Shown here: in pieces, positions 41,998 through 51,033 of the stretch
Numbering within the stretch: position 1 is the first letter of the stretch
How the letters are laid out: each line of letters starts with the position of its first letter
Assembly: GCF_008629685.1 (NCBI RefSeq)
Contig: NZ_VWSF01000001.1
Location: 620,001-684,000 of the forward strand
From: Adhaeribacter rhizoryzae
GTDB lineage: Bacteria; Bacteroidota; Bacteroidia; Cytophagales; Hymenobacteraceae
Direction: 5' to 3'
DNA: 64,000 bases
Notes under the pieces: generated by a model
What the model was told of the DNA's origin: nothing
Databases searched by the model: none
The model's input: the letters and a program-made list of their open reading frames with translations, nothing else
Translations under genes and position numbers: made by a program

Positions 41998-42721
41998 AAG
42001 AGCAATAATTGACCCACTCTCCTAAATTAACGTACTGGCTGTTTTTATTTATTTCTAAGTCTAAGGGCAAATGCCGGTGCCCGAAAATATAGTAATCATG
42101 GTGATTATGTTTTTCCATTTCGGAGCAGTAGGTAACCAACCATTCTTCGCCAGGTTTAAACACTTCGTCTACCTGGGTATTTCGGATGCGGCTTTTCCGC
42201 GACCAATAATTAGCTACCCCAATACCCAGGTTGGGGTGAATGCGCGCAAAAAGCCACTGCGAAAGTTTACTCGCAAATATCTTTTTTAAAACTTTATAGG
42301 TGTAATCTTTCGGGCCTAGGCCATCGCCGTGACCGATGTAAAACTTTTTTTCGTTAATCTGGATGGATACGGGTTGCCGCACCACCGGAATATTTAGTTC
42401 CTTGGTAAAATAATCGAACATCCACATATCGTGGTTGCCGGTGAAAAAATAAATGGGTAAGCCGCTGTCGCTTAATTCTGCTAACTTACCTTGCAACCGG
42501 ATAAACCCTTTGGGTATGGCGTGCCGGTATTCGAACCAGAAATCAAAAATATCGCCTACCAAAAACAGCATCTGGGCATCGTGCCGGATGGTATCGAGCC
42601 AGCGCACAATCTTTTTTTCCCGGGCTAAACTCGATGCGGCATCGGGCACCCCCAGGTGAAAATCAGACGCAAAATATACTTTTTTACCGGGTTCTAACTG
42701 ACTAATGGAGGGTATCATCAA
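41948..42721 (-). CDS. lpxH: UDP-2,3-diacylglucosamine diphosphatase
   Basis: A 257-residue metallophosphatase. It cleaves UDP-2,3-diacylglucosamine to lipid X in lipid A synthesis, at the inner face of the inner membrane. The metal motifs are in order: FASDFHLG, LVGDIFDFW, FTGNHD, IGHGDGLGPKD and FGHRHLP. Its start overlaps the end of the LUD gene by 20 bases and its end overlaps the propeller gene, so the three genes are translationally linked. The Bacteroidota enzyme is of this LpxH type. Confidence 0.95.
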   Translation of the reverse strand: MMIPSISQLEPGKKVYFASDFHLGVPDAASSLAREKKIVRWLDTIRHDAQMLFLVGDIFDFWFEYRHAIPKGFIRLQGKLAELSDSGLPIYFFTGNHDMWMFDYFTKELNIPVVRQPVSIQINEKKFYIGHGDGLGPKDYTYKVLKKIFASKLSQWLFARIHPNLGIGVANYWSRKSRIRNTQVDEVFKPGEEWLVTYCSEMEKHNHHDYYIFGHRHLPLDLEINKNSQYVNLGEWVNYCSYAEYDGQLLKLKYFEA

Positions 42722-43349
42722 TCAGAAATAAGACTAACTCTTTGGGACCGTGGGCGCCCATTACCAGGGTTTTCTCAATGTCGGCGGTACGGCTGGGACC
42801 GCTTACCAAAGAAAGCATCGATGGAAATTTTTTATATTTCTGCCGTACGTAAGCCAAGCCATCTTTAATATCGGGCAACAACTGCGATGCAAAAGCCAAA
42901 ACTAAGTGCTTTTCGGGGTAAATGCTTAAACGGCGGCCGCTTTCGTTAGCACCACTTACCAGAATGCTGCCGGTACGGGCAATCAGGGCTTCGCAGGTAG
43001 TAAGGCTGGCTTCGGCATTTTTAATAAAGGAAGCTTCATCATCGTTAAAATCAATGCCGCCGGCTTGCAAATGGGCTTTCAATTCCGGTTCCCAGACGTA
43101 CAAGTGCTCTATTTTCTTTTCCTTTTTAAATACGTAGAGGTGATCGAAAAAATTTTCGTCAGAATCGCAGTAAACAAAAGTGCCGCTGTTTCTTAAGAAA
43201 ACAGTAGCAAAAGTAATAGATAAATCCTCATCGGGCAGGGGATGCACCGAGGTAGCAAAGTCGGGGGTAGAAGGCATAAAAGGCGCTGGTTTAGCCAGCG
43301 CCTCTCTTATTTTGCCTAAAATTATATCTTTAGACCTTGGTTCGTACAT
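42702..43349 (-). CDS. LUD-domain protein (LutC/YkgG family)
   Basis: A 215-residue protein with the LUD domain, ending in the diagnostic GPSRTADIEKTLVMGAHGPK. Related LutC proteins are subunits of lactate utilisation oxidoreductases together with LutA and LutB. Those partners are absent here; the gene sits between ftsH (22 bases) and lpxH (overlapping), a placement common in Bacteroidota, so its role may differ from lactate oxidation. It has no Fe-S Cys motif and no signal peptide, so it is cytoplasmic. Confidence 0.88.
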   Translation of the reverse strand: MYEPRSKDIILGKIREALAKPAPFMPSTPDFATSVHPLPDEDLSITFATVFLRNSGTFVYCDSDENFFDHLYVFKKEKKIEHLYVWEPELKAHLQAGGIDFNDDEASFIKNAEASLTTCEALIARTGSILVSGANESGRRLSIYPEKHLVLAFASQLLPDIKDGLAYVRQKYKKFPSMLSLVSGPSRTADIEKTLVMGAHGPKELVLFLIDDTLH

Positions 43350-43371
43350 AAAAACTTAGTGGAAATCAGGG

Positions 43372-45495
43372 TTAAACATCGAACGAATAAGTAGAACCGG
43401 GCGTAGCGCCTTCGCTTTCTTTTTCAGATTCTTCTTGTTTTTCCTGTCCGTTCTGGCCTTTCTGCTTGCCGTTATCGTGCGCAACCGGAATCGGATGGGT
43501 TTCCTGTTCTACTTCACTTAGGGTTTTGCTACGGTCGGTACCGGCGGTGTGGGCCTGGTACGTAGTTAAAGCGGCAAACGGCCGCGGGCCTACCAAACGC
43601 TCTAAATCAGTCTGGAACAATATTTCTTTCTGTAGTAATTCCCGGGCTACAATTTCCAGTTTATCTAATTTATCTGTTAGCAACTGTTTTGTCCGCTCGT
43701 ATGCATCCGAAATAATTTTCCGTACTTCGTTGTCAATAGTTTGGGCAGTGGCTTCGGAATAAGGCTTGGTAGTTGAATATTCGTTAGCGCCTTTAGAATC
43801 GTAATAAGAAATATTGCCAATCTTGTCGTTCATACCATACATGGTTACAATGCTGTAAGCCATTTTGGTAATCCGCTCCAGGTCACTTAAAGCACCGGTT
43901 GAGATTTTCCCGAATATAATTTCTTCGGCTGCGCGGCCACCTAAAGCCATACACATTTCATCAATTAATTGCTCGGTGGTGTACAGGAATTGTTCTTTTG
44001 GTAAATATTGGGCGTAACCCAGGGCGGCAATACCGCGCGGTACAATACTTACTTTAACCAATGGGTCGCAGTGCTCCAGGAACCAGCCCGCAATAGCGTG
44101 GCCCGCCTCGTGGTAAGCCACAATGCGTTTTTCTTCCGGCGAAATAATTTTGTTCTTCTTTTCTAAACCACCAATTACCCGGTCGATGGCATCGTTGAAG
44201 TCTTGCATTTCTACCTTTTTCTTGTCGCGGCGGGCGGCAATCAGGGCGGCTTCGTTACACACGTTAGCTATTTCGGCACCGGCAAATCCAGGGGTTTGCG
44301 CTGCTAATTTCTTAGCATCCACATCTTCGGATAAAGCCAATGGGCCCAAGTGTACTTTAAATATTTCGGTACGGCCTACAATGTCTGGTTTATCAATACT
44401 AATCTGGCGGTCGAAACGTCCTGGTCTTAAAAGGGCTGCATCCAGTGTGTCGGGGCGGTTAGTGGCCGCCAGAATAATTACCCCAGAGTCGGTGGCAAAC
44501 CCGTCCATTTCTACCAGCAAAGAGTTCAGGGTATTTTCACGCTCGTCGTTACCGCCCGGCACCTGGCCCCGGCTCCGCGAACGGCCAATAGCATCAATCT
44601 CATCAATAAAAATAATACAAGGCGCTTTGGCTTTTGCTTGCTTAAACAAGTCGCGTACCCGCGCGGCACCAACCCCCACAAACATTTCCACGAAATCGGA
44701 ACCCGAAAGCGAGAAGAACGGTACATCGGCTTCGCCGGCTACGGCTTTGGCTAGTAAAGTTTTACCGGTACCCGGAGGACCTACCAGCAAAGCACCTTTC
44801 GGAATTTTACCTCCCAGAATGGTAAACTTGCTTGGGTTTTTCAAAAACTCTACAATTTCCTGAATTTCTTCTTTGGCTTCTTCCAGGCCGGCTACGTCTT
44901 TAAAGGTAATTTTTACCTTGTTTTCGGCATCGAATAAAGCAGCCCGCGATTTACCAATATTAAATATTTGGCCGCCGGCACCACCGGTAGTAACCCGGCG
45001 CATTAAGAACCAGAAGCCAAATAGCATTAATAAAATAAAGCCCCAGTTCACGAAAAATTCGGAGAAGCCGGTTCTTTCTTCAATGCTGTAGCCAATGCGT
45101 TGGTCTTGCGGTACTTTCTCTTGTAGTTTGGCTAAATCTTCTTTAAAGCTTTCGCCGGAAAAGATAGGCAAGTAAAATTGCGGGCCTTGCTCCAGGGCCC
45201 AGGCGCCACGGTTAGGTACTATTTTACGGTACTTTTCATTTTCGAGGGCCGCCGGATTAAGCGTAACTTCTACAATCCGTTTGTTTACCACTACTACCAG
45301 GCGTTCTACGTCACGGCTCAGCACCATGTCTTCGAACTGCTGTTGGTTAATTTGTACGGTTGCGTTGCTGCGGTTAAAATAGGCAATCCCAAATATTAAA
45401 AACACCAATGCTGCCAGTACCCACATTTGCATAGTAGGGCGCGGCGGCGTATTAGGCATATTTATTTTCTTTTTTTTAGGCGTTTTATCTGTCAT
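43372..45495 (-). CDS. ftsH: ATP-dependent zinc metalloprotease FtsH
   Basis: A 707-residue membrane AAA+ protease that degrades misfolded membrane proteins and selected regulators. It has two transmembrane helices (about residues 25-42 and 150-166) enclosing a periplasmic domain. The AAA module has Walker A GPPGTGKT, Walker B IIFIDEID and the SRH region ([20 protein letters not shown]). The M41 protease has the zinc motif HEAGH and a downstream acidic ligand. The C-terminal 60 residues are polar and acidic ([15 protein letters not shown]), longer than in E. coli. It is encoded 69 bases after rsfS and continues into the LUD-lpxH genes. Confidence 0.98.
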   Translation of the reverse strand: MTDKTPKKKKINMPNTPPRPTMQMWVLAALVFLIFGIAYFNRSNATVQINQQQFEDMVLSRDVERLVVVVNKRIVEVTLNPAALENEKYRKIVPNRGAWALEQGPQFYLPIFSGESFKEDLAKLQEKVPQDQRIGYSIEERTGFSEFFVNWGFILLMLFGFWFLMRRVTTGGAGGQIFNIGKSRAALFDAENKVKITFKDVAGLEEAKEEIQEIVEFLKNPSKFTILGGKIPKGALLVGPPGTGKTLLAKAVAGEADVPFFSLSGSDFVEMFVGVGAARVRDLFKQAKAKAPCIIFIDEIDAIGRSRSRGQVPGGNDERENTLNSLLVEMDGFATDSGVIILAATNRPDTLDAALLRPGRFDRQISIDKPDIVGRTEIFKVHLGPLALSEDVDAKKLAAQTPGFAGAEIANVCNEAALIAARRDKKKVEMQDFNDAIDRVIGGLEKKNKIISPEEKRIVAYHEAGHAIAGWFLEHCDPLVKVSIVPRGIAALGYAQYLPKEQFLYTTEQLIDEMCMALGGRAAEEIIFGKISTGALSDLERITKMAYSIVTMYGMNDKIGNISYYDSKGANEYSTTKPYSEATAQTIDNEVRKIISDAYERTKQLLTDKLDKLEIVARELLQKEILFQTDLERLVGPRPFAALTTYQAHTAGTDRSKTLSEVEQETHPIPVAHDNGKQKGQNGQEKQEESEKESEGATPGSTYSFDV

Positions 45496-45564
45496 CTATT
45501 CTAAATATTCAATTAATGTAAGAACATCAGGCATGCCAAAATGTTCATTTAGATAATAGTTTTG

Positions 45565-45936
45565 TTATTCTTCAATGTATCGGATTGGCGCATCGCCCCA
45601 AAGTTCTTCCAAAGCATAGAATTCTCGTTTATCTTTCAGAAATATATGCACAACTACGTCCACATAATCCAGTAAGATCCATTCTTTATTTGTACGGCCT
45701 TCGCTCTGCCAAGGATTTTGATTCGTAATTTTAAAAACCTCTTCTTCCACGGCCCGCGCAATGGCATCTAATTGGGTATCGGAGTTGGCCGAACTTATGA
45801 CAAAATAATCAGAAACTGCATTGTTTAAGGACTTAAGGTCAATTACGCATATATCGGAGGCCTTTTTGTCCTGCATTCCTTTTACGACCAGCTCTGCCAA
45901 TATGTCCGAATTTTCCTTAATCTTCGTTTTTTTCAT
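45565..45936 (-). CDS. rsfS: Ribosome silencing factor RsfS
   Basis: A 123-residue RsfS/Iojap protein. The motifs are DICVIDLKSLNNAVSDYFVI, ANSDTQLDAIARAVEEEV, ESR-like WQSEGRTNKEWILLDYVDVV and VHIFLKDKREFYALEELWGD. It binds ribosomal protein uL14 and blocks subunit joining during starvation. It is the first gene of the minus-strand operon with ftsH. It is divergent from birA. Confidence 0.96.
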   Translation of the reverse strand: MKKTKIKENSDILAELVVKGMQDKKASDICVIDLKSLNNAVSDYFVISSANSDTQLDAIARAVEEEVFKITNQNPWQSEGRTNKEWILLDYVDVVVHIFLKDKREFYALEELWGDAPIRYIEE

Positions 45937-45946
45937 TTGATATAAC

Positions 45947-45954
45947 TAAATTTG
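45947..45954 (+). promoter_or_regulatory. -7 promoter box TAAATTTG for birA
   Basis: A perfect TAnnTTTG in the 40-base divergent gap between rsfS and birA; the start at 45977 is 22 bases on. Confidence 0.4.
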
Positions 45955-45976
45955 AATTACAATATTATAAAATTCT

Positions 45977-46735
45977 TTGCAGAAAATAGCCCCAAATACC
46001 TTATTTACAGGTAAGCAGGTAATATATTTACCACAGTGCGACTCAACTAACCGTTTTGCACAGAATCTTATTAACAAAAATGAAGCCACAGAAGGCACTG
46101 TTGTAATTACCGAATGCCAAACTCATGGGCAAGGGCAACGGGGAAATACCTGGGAAGCCGAACCCGGCAAAAATATTACCCTATCGTTAATTCTGAAGCC
46201 TGGTTTTTTGGCTATTCAGCAGCAATTTAACCTTAATATTTGTATTGCCTTAGCCGTATTAGACGTAGCCCGGCTTTACTTGCCGCCAAACCTAAAACTT
46301 AAATGGCCCAACGACTTGTATTACGAAAATAAAAAAGTTGGCGGTATTTTAATTCAAAATTCTCTCTCTGGCCAAATTATACAACATGCCGTCATCGGAA
46401 TTGGTTTAAATATTAACCAGCTTTTGTTCTTGGTGCCTACGGCTATTTCTTTTGCTCAAGTTACAGGCAAGTCATTTAATTTAAACGAGCTAACCGAAAA
46501 ATTACTGGAGTTTATAGAGGTGCGCTATTTGCAACTGAAAGAAGGCAGAACTGCTAAACTTCGGTTCGAATATTTACAAAACCTGTACCGCTACCAGGAG
46601 TTGCACACCTACCAGATTAACGGCAGTTTAGTTGAAGGAACCATTATTGGCATAGACGAAACCGGTCAGCTTTGTTTACAAATCGGACAGAAAATAGAAT
46701 ATTTTAGTTTTAAGGAGATTGCTTTTGTTATTTAG
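45977..46735 (+). CDS. birA: Biotin--[acetyl-CoA-carboxylase] ligase
   Basis: A 252-residue monofunctional biotin protein ligase that attaches biotin to the carrier domain of biotin-dependent carboxylases. The motifs are LPQCDSTNRFAQNLI, HGQGQRGNTWEAEPGKNIT (biotinyl-AMP loop), LKWPNDLYYENKKVGGILIQ (active-site Lys) and GIGLNIN. It has no N-terminal helix-turn-helix, so it is not a repressor. A TTG start at 45977 is used: no in-frame ATG exists before the conserved core and a stop lies at 45968. The 465-base gap after it (46736-47200) shows no ORF, only AT-rich DNA and the promoter at 47126-47156. Confidence 0.9.
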   Translation: MQKIAPNTLFTGKQVIYLPQCDSTNRFAQNLINKNEATEGTVVITECQTHGQGQRGNTWEAEPGKNITLSLILKPGFLAIQQQFNLNICIALAVLDVARLYLPPNLKLKWPNDLYYENKKVGGILIQNSLSGQIIQHAVIGIGLNINQLLFLVPTAISFAQVTGKSFNLNELTEKLLEFIEVRYLQLKEGRTAKLRFEYLQNLYRYQELHTYQINGSLVEGTIIGIDETGQLCLQIGQKIEYFSFKEIAFVI

Positions 46736-47125
46736 TGGCCCCATGCCGCACAAAATTTTAGGAAATTTTCTGATTGAATTTTGCCAATACTATTAACCTG
46801 CTTCTTAAATACACTGCCAAATAATATTTTACAATATACGGTTGAAAGACAGTAAGCTACTTAAAATATTGCCGGCTATAAACCGGGCGCTTTAGCAGGT
46901 GTTTGATCTTGTTTTCTGAATGGCAGATTATTCAAAAAAAGTTTCCTGGTATTTAAAATTATTTATTCTATTATTTCTGGCAGAATTTTTGCCACTTACT
47001 TTCTCTGAAAACGAGCCTTATTAACTGGTTAAGTTTTTAGCAATACAGCGTTGCTATAAATTGTATAATGTTGATAAATAACAATTTGTAGAAATTAAAA
47101 TATATTATAGCTTTAATTTATTTTA

Positions 47126-47156
47126 TTGTGTTGTTAAAAATATAGCAGTATATTTG
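47126..47156 (+). promoter_or_regulatory. Promoter with -33 TTG and -7 TATATTTG
   Basis: TTG (47126-47128) and TATATTTG (47149-47156) are separated by 20 bases, matching the Bacteroidetes housekeeping promoter. The ATG at 47201 is about 45 bases downstream. Confidence 0.65.
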
Positions 47157-47200
47157 GTCACGTTAAACTGTGTTTAATCTTACCTAAGATAAAATATGAT

Positions 47201-47785
47201 ATGAAAATTTTTACTAAAATATTCATGGCGGTTAGTCTGCTGGTAGTTTATATAACGGGTTACGGAGCTAGCCTGGCCTTCGAGCTAAAAGGCGGTGGGG
47301 TGTACTTACCTACCAGTGTTGCGGTAAATCAGAGCGATGCCGGCAACCACTTAGCCAGTTCTAGTTTTGTATCTACTTTCGATTTCGCTTCGCTTAACCG
47401 GGGCTTGGCTAAAACCCTTAAAATGCCGGAACGCTACTCTTATAGTTTTACAGCCAATGCCGCTAAAGAGCCTATGTTGGGCATGCGCATGTTAAACGCA
47501 ACGGCTTCAGTAGATGGCGGGCTAACCAAACCAACGTTAAGTGTTTATCCTAATCCTACCCGGGGCATTATCGAAATTCAGTTAGACCAAGCTAAAAACG
47601 AGTCTTATAAAATAACCCTTTCGAATACCATAGGGCAGGTGGTAAAAACCATAAAGGTGCCGGAGCAGGCGCTAAGTTCCAAAATCAAGCTCGATCTTTC
47701 TACTTATCCGGCGGGCATATATTTTTACAGCCTGTTGGTAAACGACAAAATGGTAGAAACGAAACGTTTAATTCTGCAACAATAA
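47201..47785 (+). CDS. Small T9SS cargo protein with type A sorting domain
   Basis: A 194-residue protein. The signal peptide has hydrophobic residues 9-24 and an Ala-rich end (GASLAFE). A short body without a recognisable fold follows (about residues 27-108). The last 80 residues are a type A T9SS sorting domain: LSVYPNPTRGIIEIQL, SNTIGQVVKTI, LDLSTYPAGIYFYSLL and the final ETKRLILQQ. It is exported across the outer membrane by T9SS and usually anchored. The body is unusually small for such cargo. It has its own promoter and terminator. Confidence 0.88.
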   Translation: MKIFTKIFMAVSLLVVYITGYGASLAFELKGGGVYLPTSVAVNQSDAGNHLASSSFVSTFDFASLNRGLAKTLKMPERYSYSFTANAAKEPMLGMRMLNATASVDGGLTKPTLSVYPNPTRGIIEIQLDQAKNESYKITLSNTIGQVVKTIKVPEQALSSKIKLDLSTYPAGIYFYSLLVNDKMVETKRLILQQ

Positions 47786-47809
47786 ATACCCGTATTTTTA
47801 CGATATAAG

Positions 47810-47843
47810 ATAGCCGGCCCAAATAAGCCGGCTATTTTTTTAA
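47810..47843 (+). terminator. Terminator after the T9SS cargo gene
   Basis: A perfect 9-bp stem ATAGCCGGC / GCCGGCTAT (47810-47818 with 47827-47835) is followed by a T-run. Confidence 0.88.
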
Positions 47844-47912
47844 TTAATTTTTGGGCGCTTCTTGTATAAGAGGTAATTTTCTTAATTTCGGGGATTATTT
47901 CTAAAGTAGTTT

Positions 47913-50876
47913 ATGAGTAGTTATAGCAGGATTAACAATATTTTAGGTTGGCTTGTCTTTCTTATTGCGGCCATTGTTTACGGACTTACCCTCGAACCTA
48001 CCGCCAGTTTCTGGGATGCCGGTGAATTTATAGCCTGTTCTTATAAATTATTAGTGCCGCACCCGCCCGGAGCACCTTTTTATTTACTGGTAGCCCGCAT
48101 CTTTTCTATGTTTGCCGGCGACAATGTGCTGTTAGTGGCACCGCTAATTAACTTTTTGTCGGGTTTGGTAAGTGCTTTTACGGTGCTTTTCCTGTTTTGG
48201 TCTATTACCATCATGGCCCGTAAAATGCTGGTGGGTAGAACCGCCGAACCAACTTTTGGCCAGACTTTATTAATTATGGGCAGCGGTGCGGTAGGTGCCC
48301 TGGCCTTTACTTTCAGCGATTCTTTCTGGTTTTCGGCGGTAGAGGCAGAGGTATACGGCATGTCGGCTTTCTTCTCGGCTTTCGTGTTCTGGGCCATGCT
48401 GAAGTGGGAAGGCAAAGCCCACGAGGTTTCTTCGGATAAATGGCTGATTATGATTGCCTATATGGTGGGCCTTTCTATTGGCGTACACTTGTTAAACTTA
48501 CTGGCCATTCCGGCGCTGGCTTTTATTTATTATTACCGCAAAACCACCAAACCTACCCGCAAGGGCACAATTTATACTTTCCTGATTAGCTCCTTAATTA
48601 TTGTGGTAATATTATGGGGTATTATTCCGGGTTTACCTTCGCTGGCCGGTTCTTTCGAGGTTTTTTTTATTAATAATATTGGCCTGCCGTTTAGCAGCGG
48701 TATTTTTATTTTCCTGGCTTTATTTGTTGGGTTAATTGTTTATGGTTTCCGGTATTCTATCCGGCATAATAACCGCTTTTTAAACACCGCTTTACTCAGC
48801 TTTGTGTTTATTTTAATTGGTTATTCGTCGTACATGATTATTCCTATCCGGTCGGCTTATGACCCAACCATCGACGAGAACGACCCCGAAAATATTGTAA
48901 GCTTTGTTTCTTACCTGAAGCGTGAACAATACGGCGACCGGCCTTTGCTGTACGGTCCGCAGTTTACCGCTGAAATTATTGACCAGGAACAAGGCGACCC
49001 GCGTTATGTAAAAGGCAAAGACAAATACGAAATTGTAGATTACAAACTAGAGGCGGTTTACGATCCCAAAGACATGAGTTTGCTGCCGCGTATTTACAGC
49101 AACCAGCCCATGCACATTCAGGAATACCAGAAATGGGTTCCTATTCAGCAAGGCCAAAAACCTACCATGGGCGAGAATTTGTCGTTTATGATGAAATACC
49201 AATTGGGCCACATGTACTGGCGGTATTTCCTGTGGAACTTTGTGGGCCGCGACAGCGATGTGCAAAATGCCGGCGTACTTTGGCCCACTGAATCGAGCCA
49301 GGGTTTACCCGAGCGGGTAGCCGATAGCAAAGCGCGCAATAATTTTTACATGCTGCCTTTCCTATTGGGTATTCTGGGCTTAATTTACCAAATCCGGAAA
49401 GACCAGCGCGATGCTTTTATTGTGGGATTGTTGTTTTTCTTTACCGGTTTAGCCATTGCTTTATACCTGAATCAGCCGCCGGTAGAGCCCCGCGAGCGGG
49501 ATTATACGTTTGCCGGTTCGTTCTTTGCTTTCTCTATCTGGATTGGTTTAGGCGTGTTGGGTTTAGCCGATTTGCTAAGTAAATTTATAAAGAGCGATGT
49601 AGCGCGGGCAGCCGTGGTAACTTTGCTGTGCTTAAGCGTACCAATTATTATGGCTGCGCAAGGTTGGGACGACCATGACCGTTCAGACCGCTATCATTCC
49701 GTAGATTCGGCTAAAAACCTGTTAAGCTCGCTGGCACCAAATGCTATAATATTCACCAACGGCGATAACGATACGTTCCCGCTGTGGTACGCGCAAGAAG
49801 TTGAAGGTTTCCGGACCGACGTGCGGGTAGCCGTTTTAAGTTACCTGAATACCGATTGGTACATTGATCAAATGAAGCGCCGCTCTTATAAATCGGCACC
49901 GTTACCAATATCAATGGAAATCGAAAATTACCGTCAGGGCACCAACGATTATTTGCCTTTTGTGGAACGGCCCGAAGTAAAAGGCGGCATGGACCTGAAA
50001 CGTTATCTGGCGCTGGTAAAAGATAACCACGAAGTACTGCAGGTAGCAGCCCAGAATGCTAAACCGTTTTTATCGTTACCAACCAAAGCTTTTACCTTAG
50101 ATGTAGATAAAGCAGCAGTAATCCGGCATAACGCGGTGCCAAAAGATCGACAGGGCCAAATTCTGGACCAGCTAAGCTGGAATATTGGCAAATCAGCTAT
50201 CGAGAAAAAGCACCTGGTAATTTTGGATATTCTGGCTACAAACAACTGGGAGCGGCCGGTATATTTTTCTACTACTACCAGTTCTTCGGATTATTTAAAC
50301 CTGCAGCCGTATTTCCAGCTCGAAGGTTTGGCGTACCGCATTGTGCCGGTAAAAAATCCAGACCAGGAAGAAGAAGGTTACGTGGAAAAAGACATTATGT
50401 ATAATAACATGATGAACAAGTTTAGCTGGCGTAACCTCGATAACCCCAATATTTTTTACGACGACAGCTACGTGAGTCAATTACCGCCGAATACCCGCGA
50501 TAAATTCTATCGTCTGGCTACGGCTTACCTTCAAGCCGGCGACAAAGCTAAAGCCAAAGAAGTAATGGAGCGTTGCTTTACCGTAATGCCCGATAAATCG
50601 ATTCCGTATGATTATTATACGCCGCAATTTATTGAGCCGCTGAATGCTGTAGGCGAACGGAAAAAAGCACTGGAAATAATGGATGTAATGTCTAAGCGGG
50701 CTAACAAAGCGCTGGCCTATTATGCCAACGACCCCAATAGCGCTTTATTCGACCGCGAAGTGCAAACCAACTTCATGATTTTGCAGCAACTGGTTATGTC
50801 GGCTAGGGCCTTAGGTTTAGAACAAAAAGCGGCCGAGTTAGAACAAACATTTATGAAATATTACGGTAACCGTTAA
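47913..50876 (+). CDS. DUF2723 integral membrane protein (GT117-type glycosyltransferase)
   Basis: A 987-residue protein. Residues 1-330 and 490-600 contain about a dozen membrane helices. The N-terminal signature LTLEPTASFWDAGEFIACSY is diagnostic of DUF2723 and includes the Asp-Glu pair expected of a PMT/GT-C-type catalytic site. PPVEPRERDYTFAGSFFAFS lies mid-protein. The C-terminal 380 residues are soluble and periplasmic, ending in TPR-like helices (FYRLATAYLQAGDKAKAKEV). GT-C relatives transfer sugars from lipid carriers to proteins or lipids; the acceptor is unknown. It is followed by a terminator. Confidence 0.9.
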   Translation: MSSYSRINNILGWLVFLIAAIVYGLTLEPTASFWDAGEFIACSYKLLVPHPPGAPFYLLVARIFSMFAGDNVLLVAPLINFLSGLVSAFTVLFLFWSITIMARKMLVGRTAEPTFGQTLLIMGSGAVGALAFTFSDSFWFSAVEAEVYGMSAFFSAFVFWAMLKWEGKAHEVSSDKWLIMIAYMVGLSIGVHLLNLLAIPALAFIYYYRKTTKPTRKGTIYTFLISSLIIVVILWGIIPGLPSLAGSFEVFFINNIGLPFSSGIFIFLALFVGLIVYGFRYSIRHNNRFLNTALLSFVFILIGYSSYMIIPIRSAYDPTIDENDPENIVSFVSYLKREQYGDRPLLYGPQFTAEIIDQEQGDPRYVKGKDKYEIVDYKLEAVYDPKDMSLLPRIYSNQPMHIQEYQKWVPIQQGQKPTMGENLSFMMKYQLGHMYWRYFLWNFVGRDSDVQNAGVLWPTESSQGLPERVADSKARNNFYMLPFLLGILGLIYQIRKDQRDAFIVGLLFFFTGLAIALYLNQPPVEPRERDYTFAGSFFAFSIWIGLGVLGLADLLSKFIKSDVARAAVVTLLCLSVPIIMAAQGWDDHDRSDRYHSVDSAKNLLSSLAPNAIIFTNGDNDTFPLWYAQEVEGFRTDVRVAVLSYLNTDWYIDQMKRRSYKSAPLPISMEIENYRQGTNDYLPFVERPEVKGGMDLKRYLALVKDNHEVLQVAAQNAKPFLSLPTKAFTLDVDKAAVIRHNAVPKDRQGQILDQLSWNIGKSAIEKKHLVILDILATNNWERPVYFSTTTSSSDYLNLQPYFQLEGLAYRIVPVKNPDQEEEGYVEKDIMYNNMMNKFSWRNLDNPNIFYDDSYVSQLPPNTRDKFYRLATAYLQAGDKAKAKEVMERCFTVMPDKSIPYDYYTPQFIEPLNAVGERKKALEIMDVMSKRANKALAYYANDPNSALFDREVQTNFMILQQLVMSARALGLEQKAAELEQTFMKYYGNR

Positions 50877-50894
50877 TAGCTTCAAGTCAAATAA

Positions 50895-50927
50895 AAAACC
50901 GGTTCCGGCAGAACCGGTTTTTTTTAT
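50895..50927 (+). terminator. Terminator after the DUF2723 gene
   Basis: A perfect 11-bp stem AAAACCGGTTC / GAACCGGTTTT (50895-50905 with 50911-50921), a 5-nt loop and a T-run. Confidence 0.92.
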
Positions 50928-51033
50928 TTATTCTTATGGCTACTATCAGCAGAATATTAAATAAAAGGTATTTTAGCCATAGATGCAGCGCTGGTATTTA
51001 CGTTTATGGTATAAAGACCTTTTAGCCGAAAAA

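Noticed and set aside
44123-44863. 246-codon open frame opposite ftsH
   Set aside because: It lies wholly within the highly conserved ftsH frame and its product is Ser/Arg-rich with no family likeness.
46736-47200. Possible gene or RNA in the birA to T9SS-cargo gap
   Set aside because: No open frame or tRNA-like fold was found by eye; only an AT-rich leader and one promoter.
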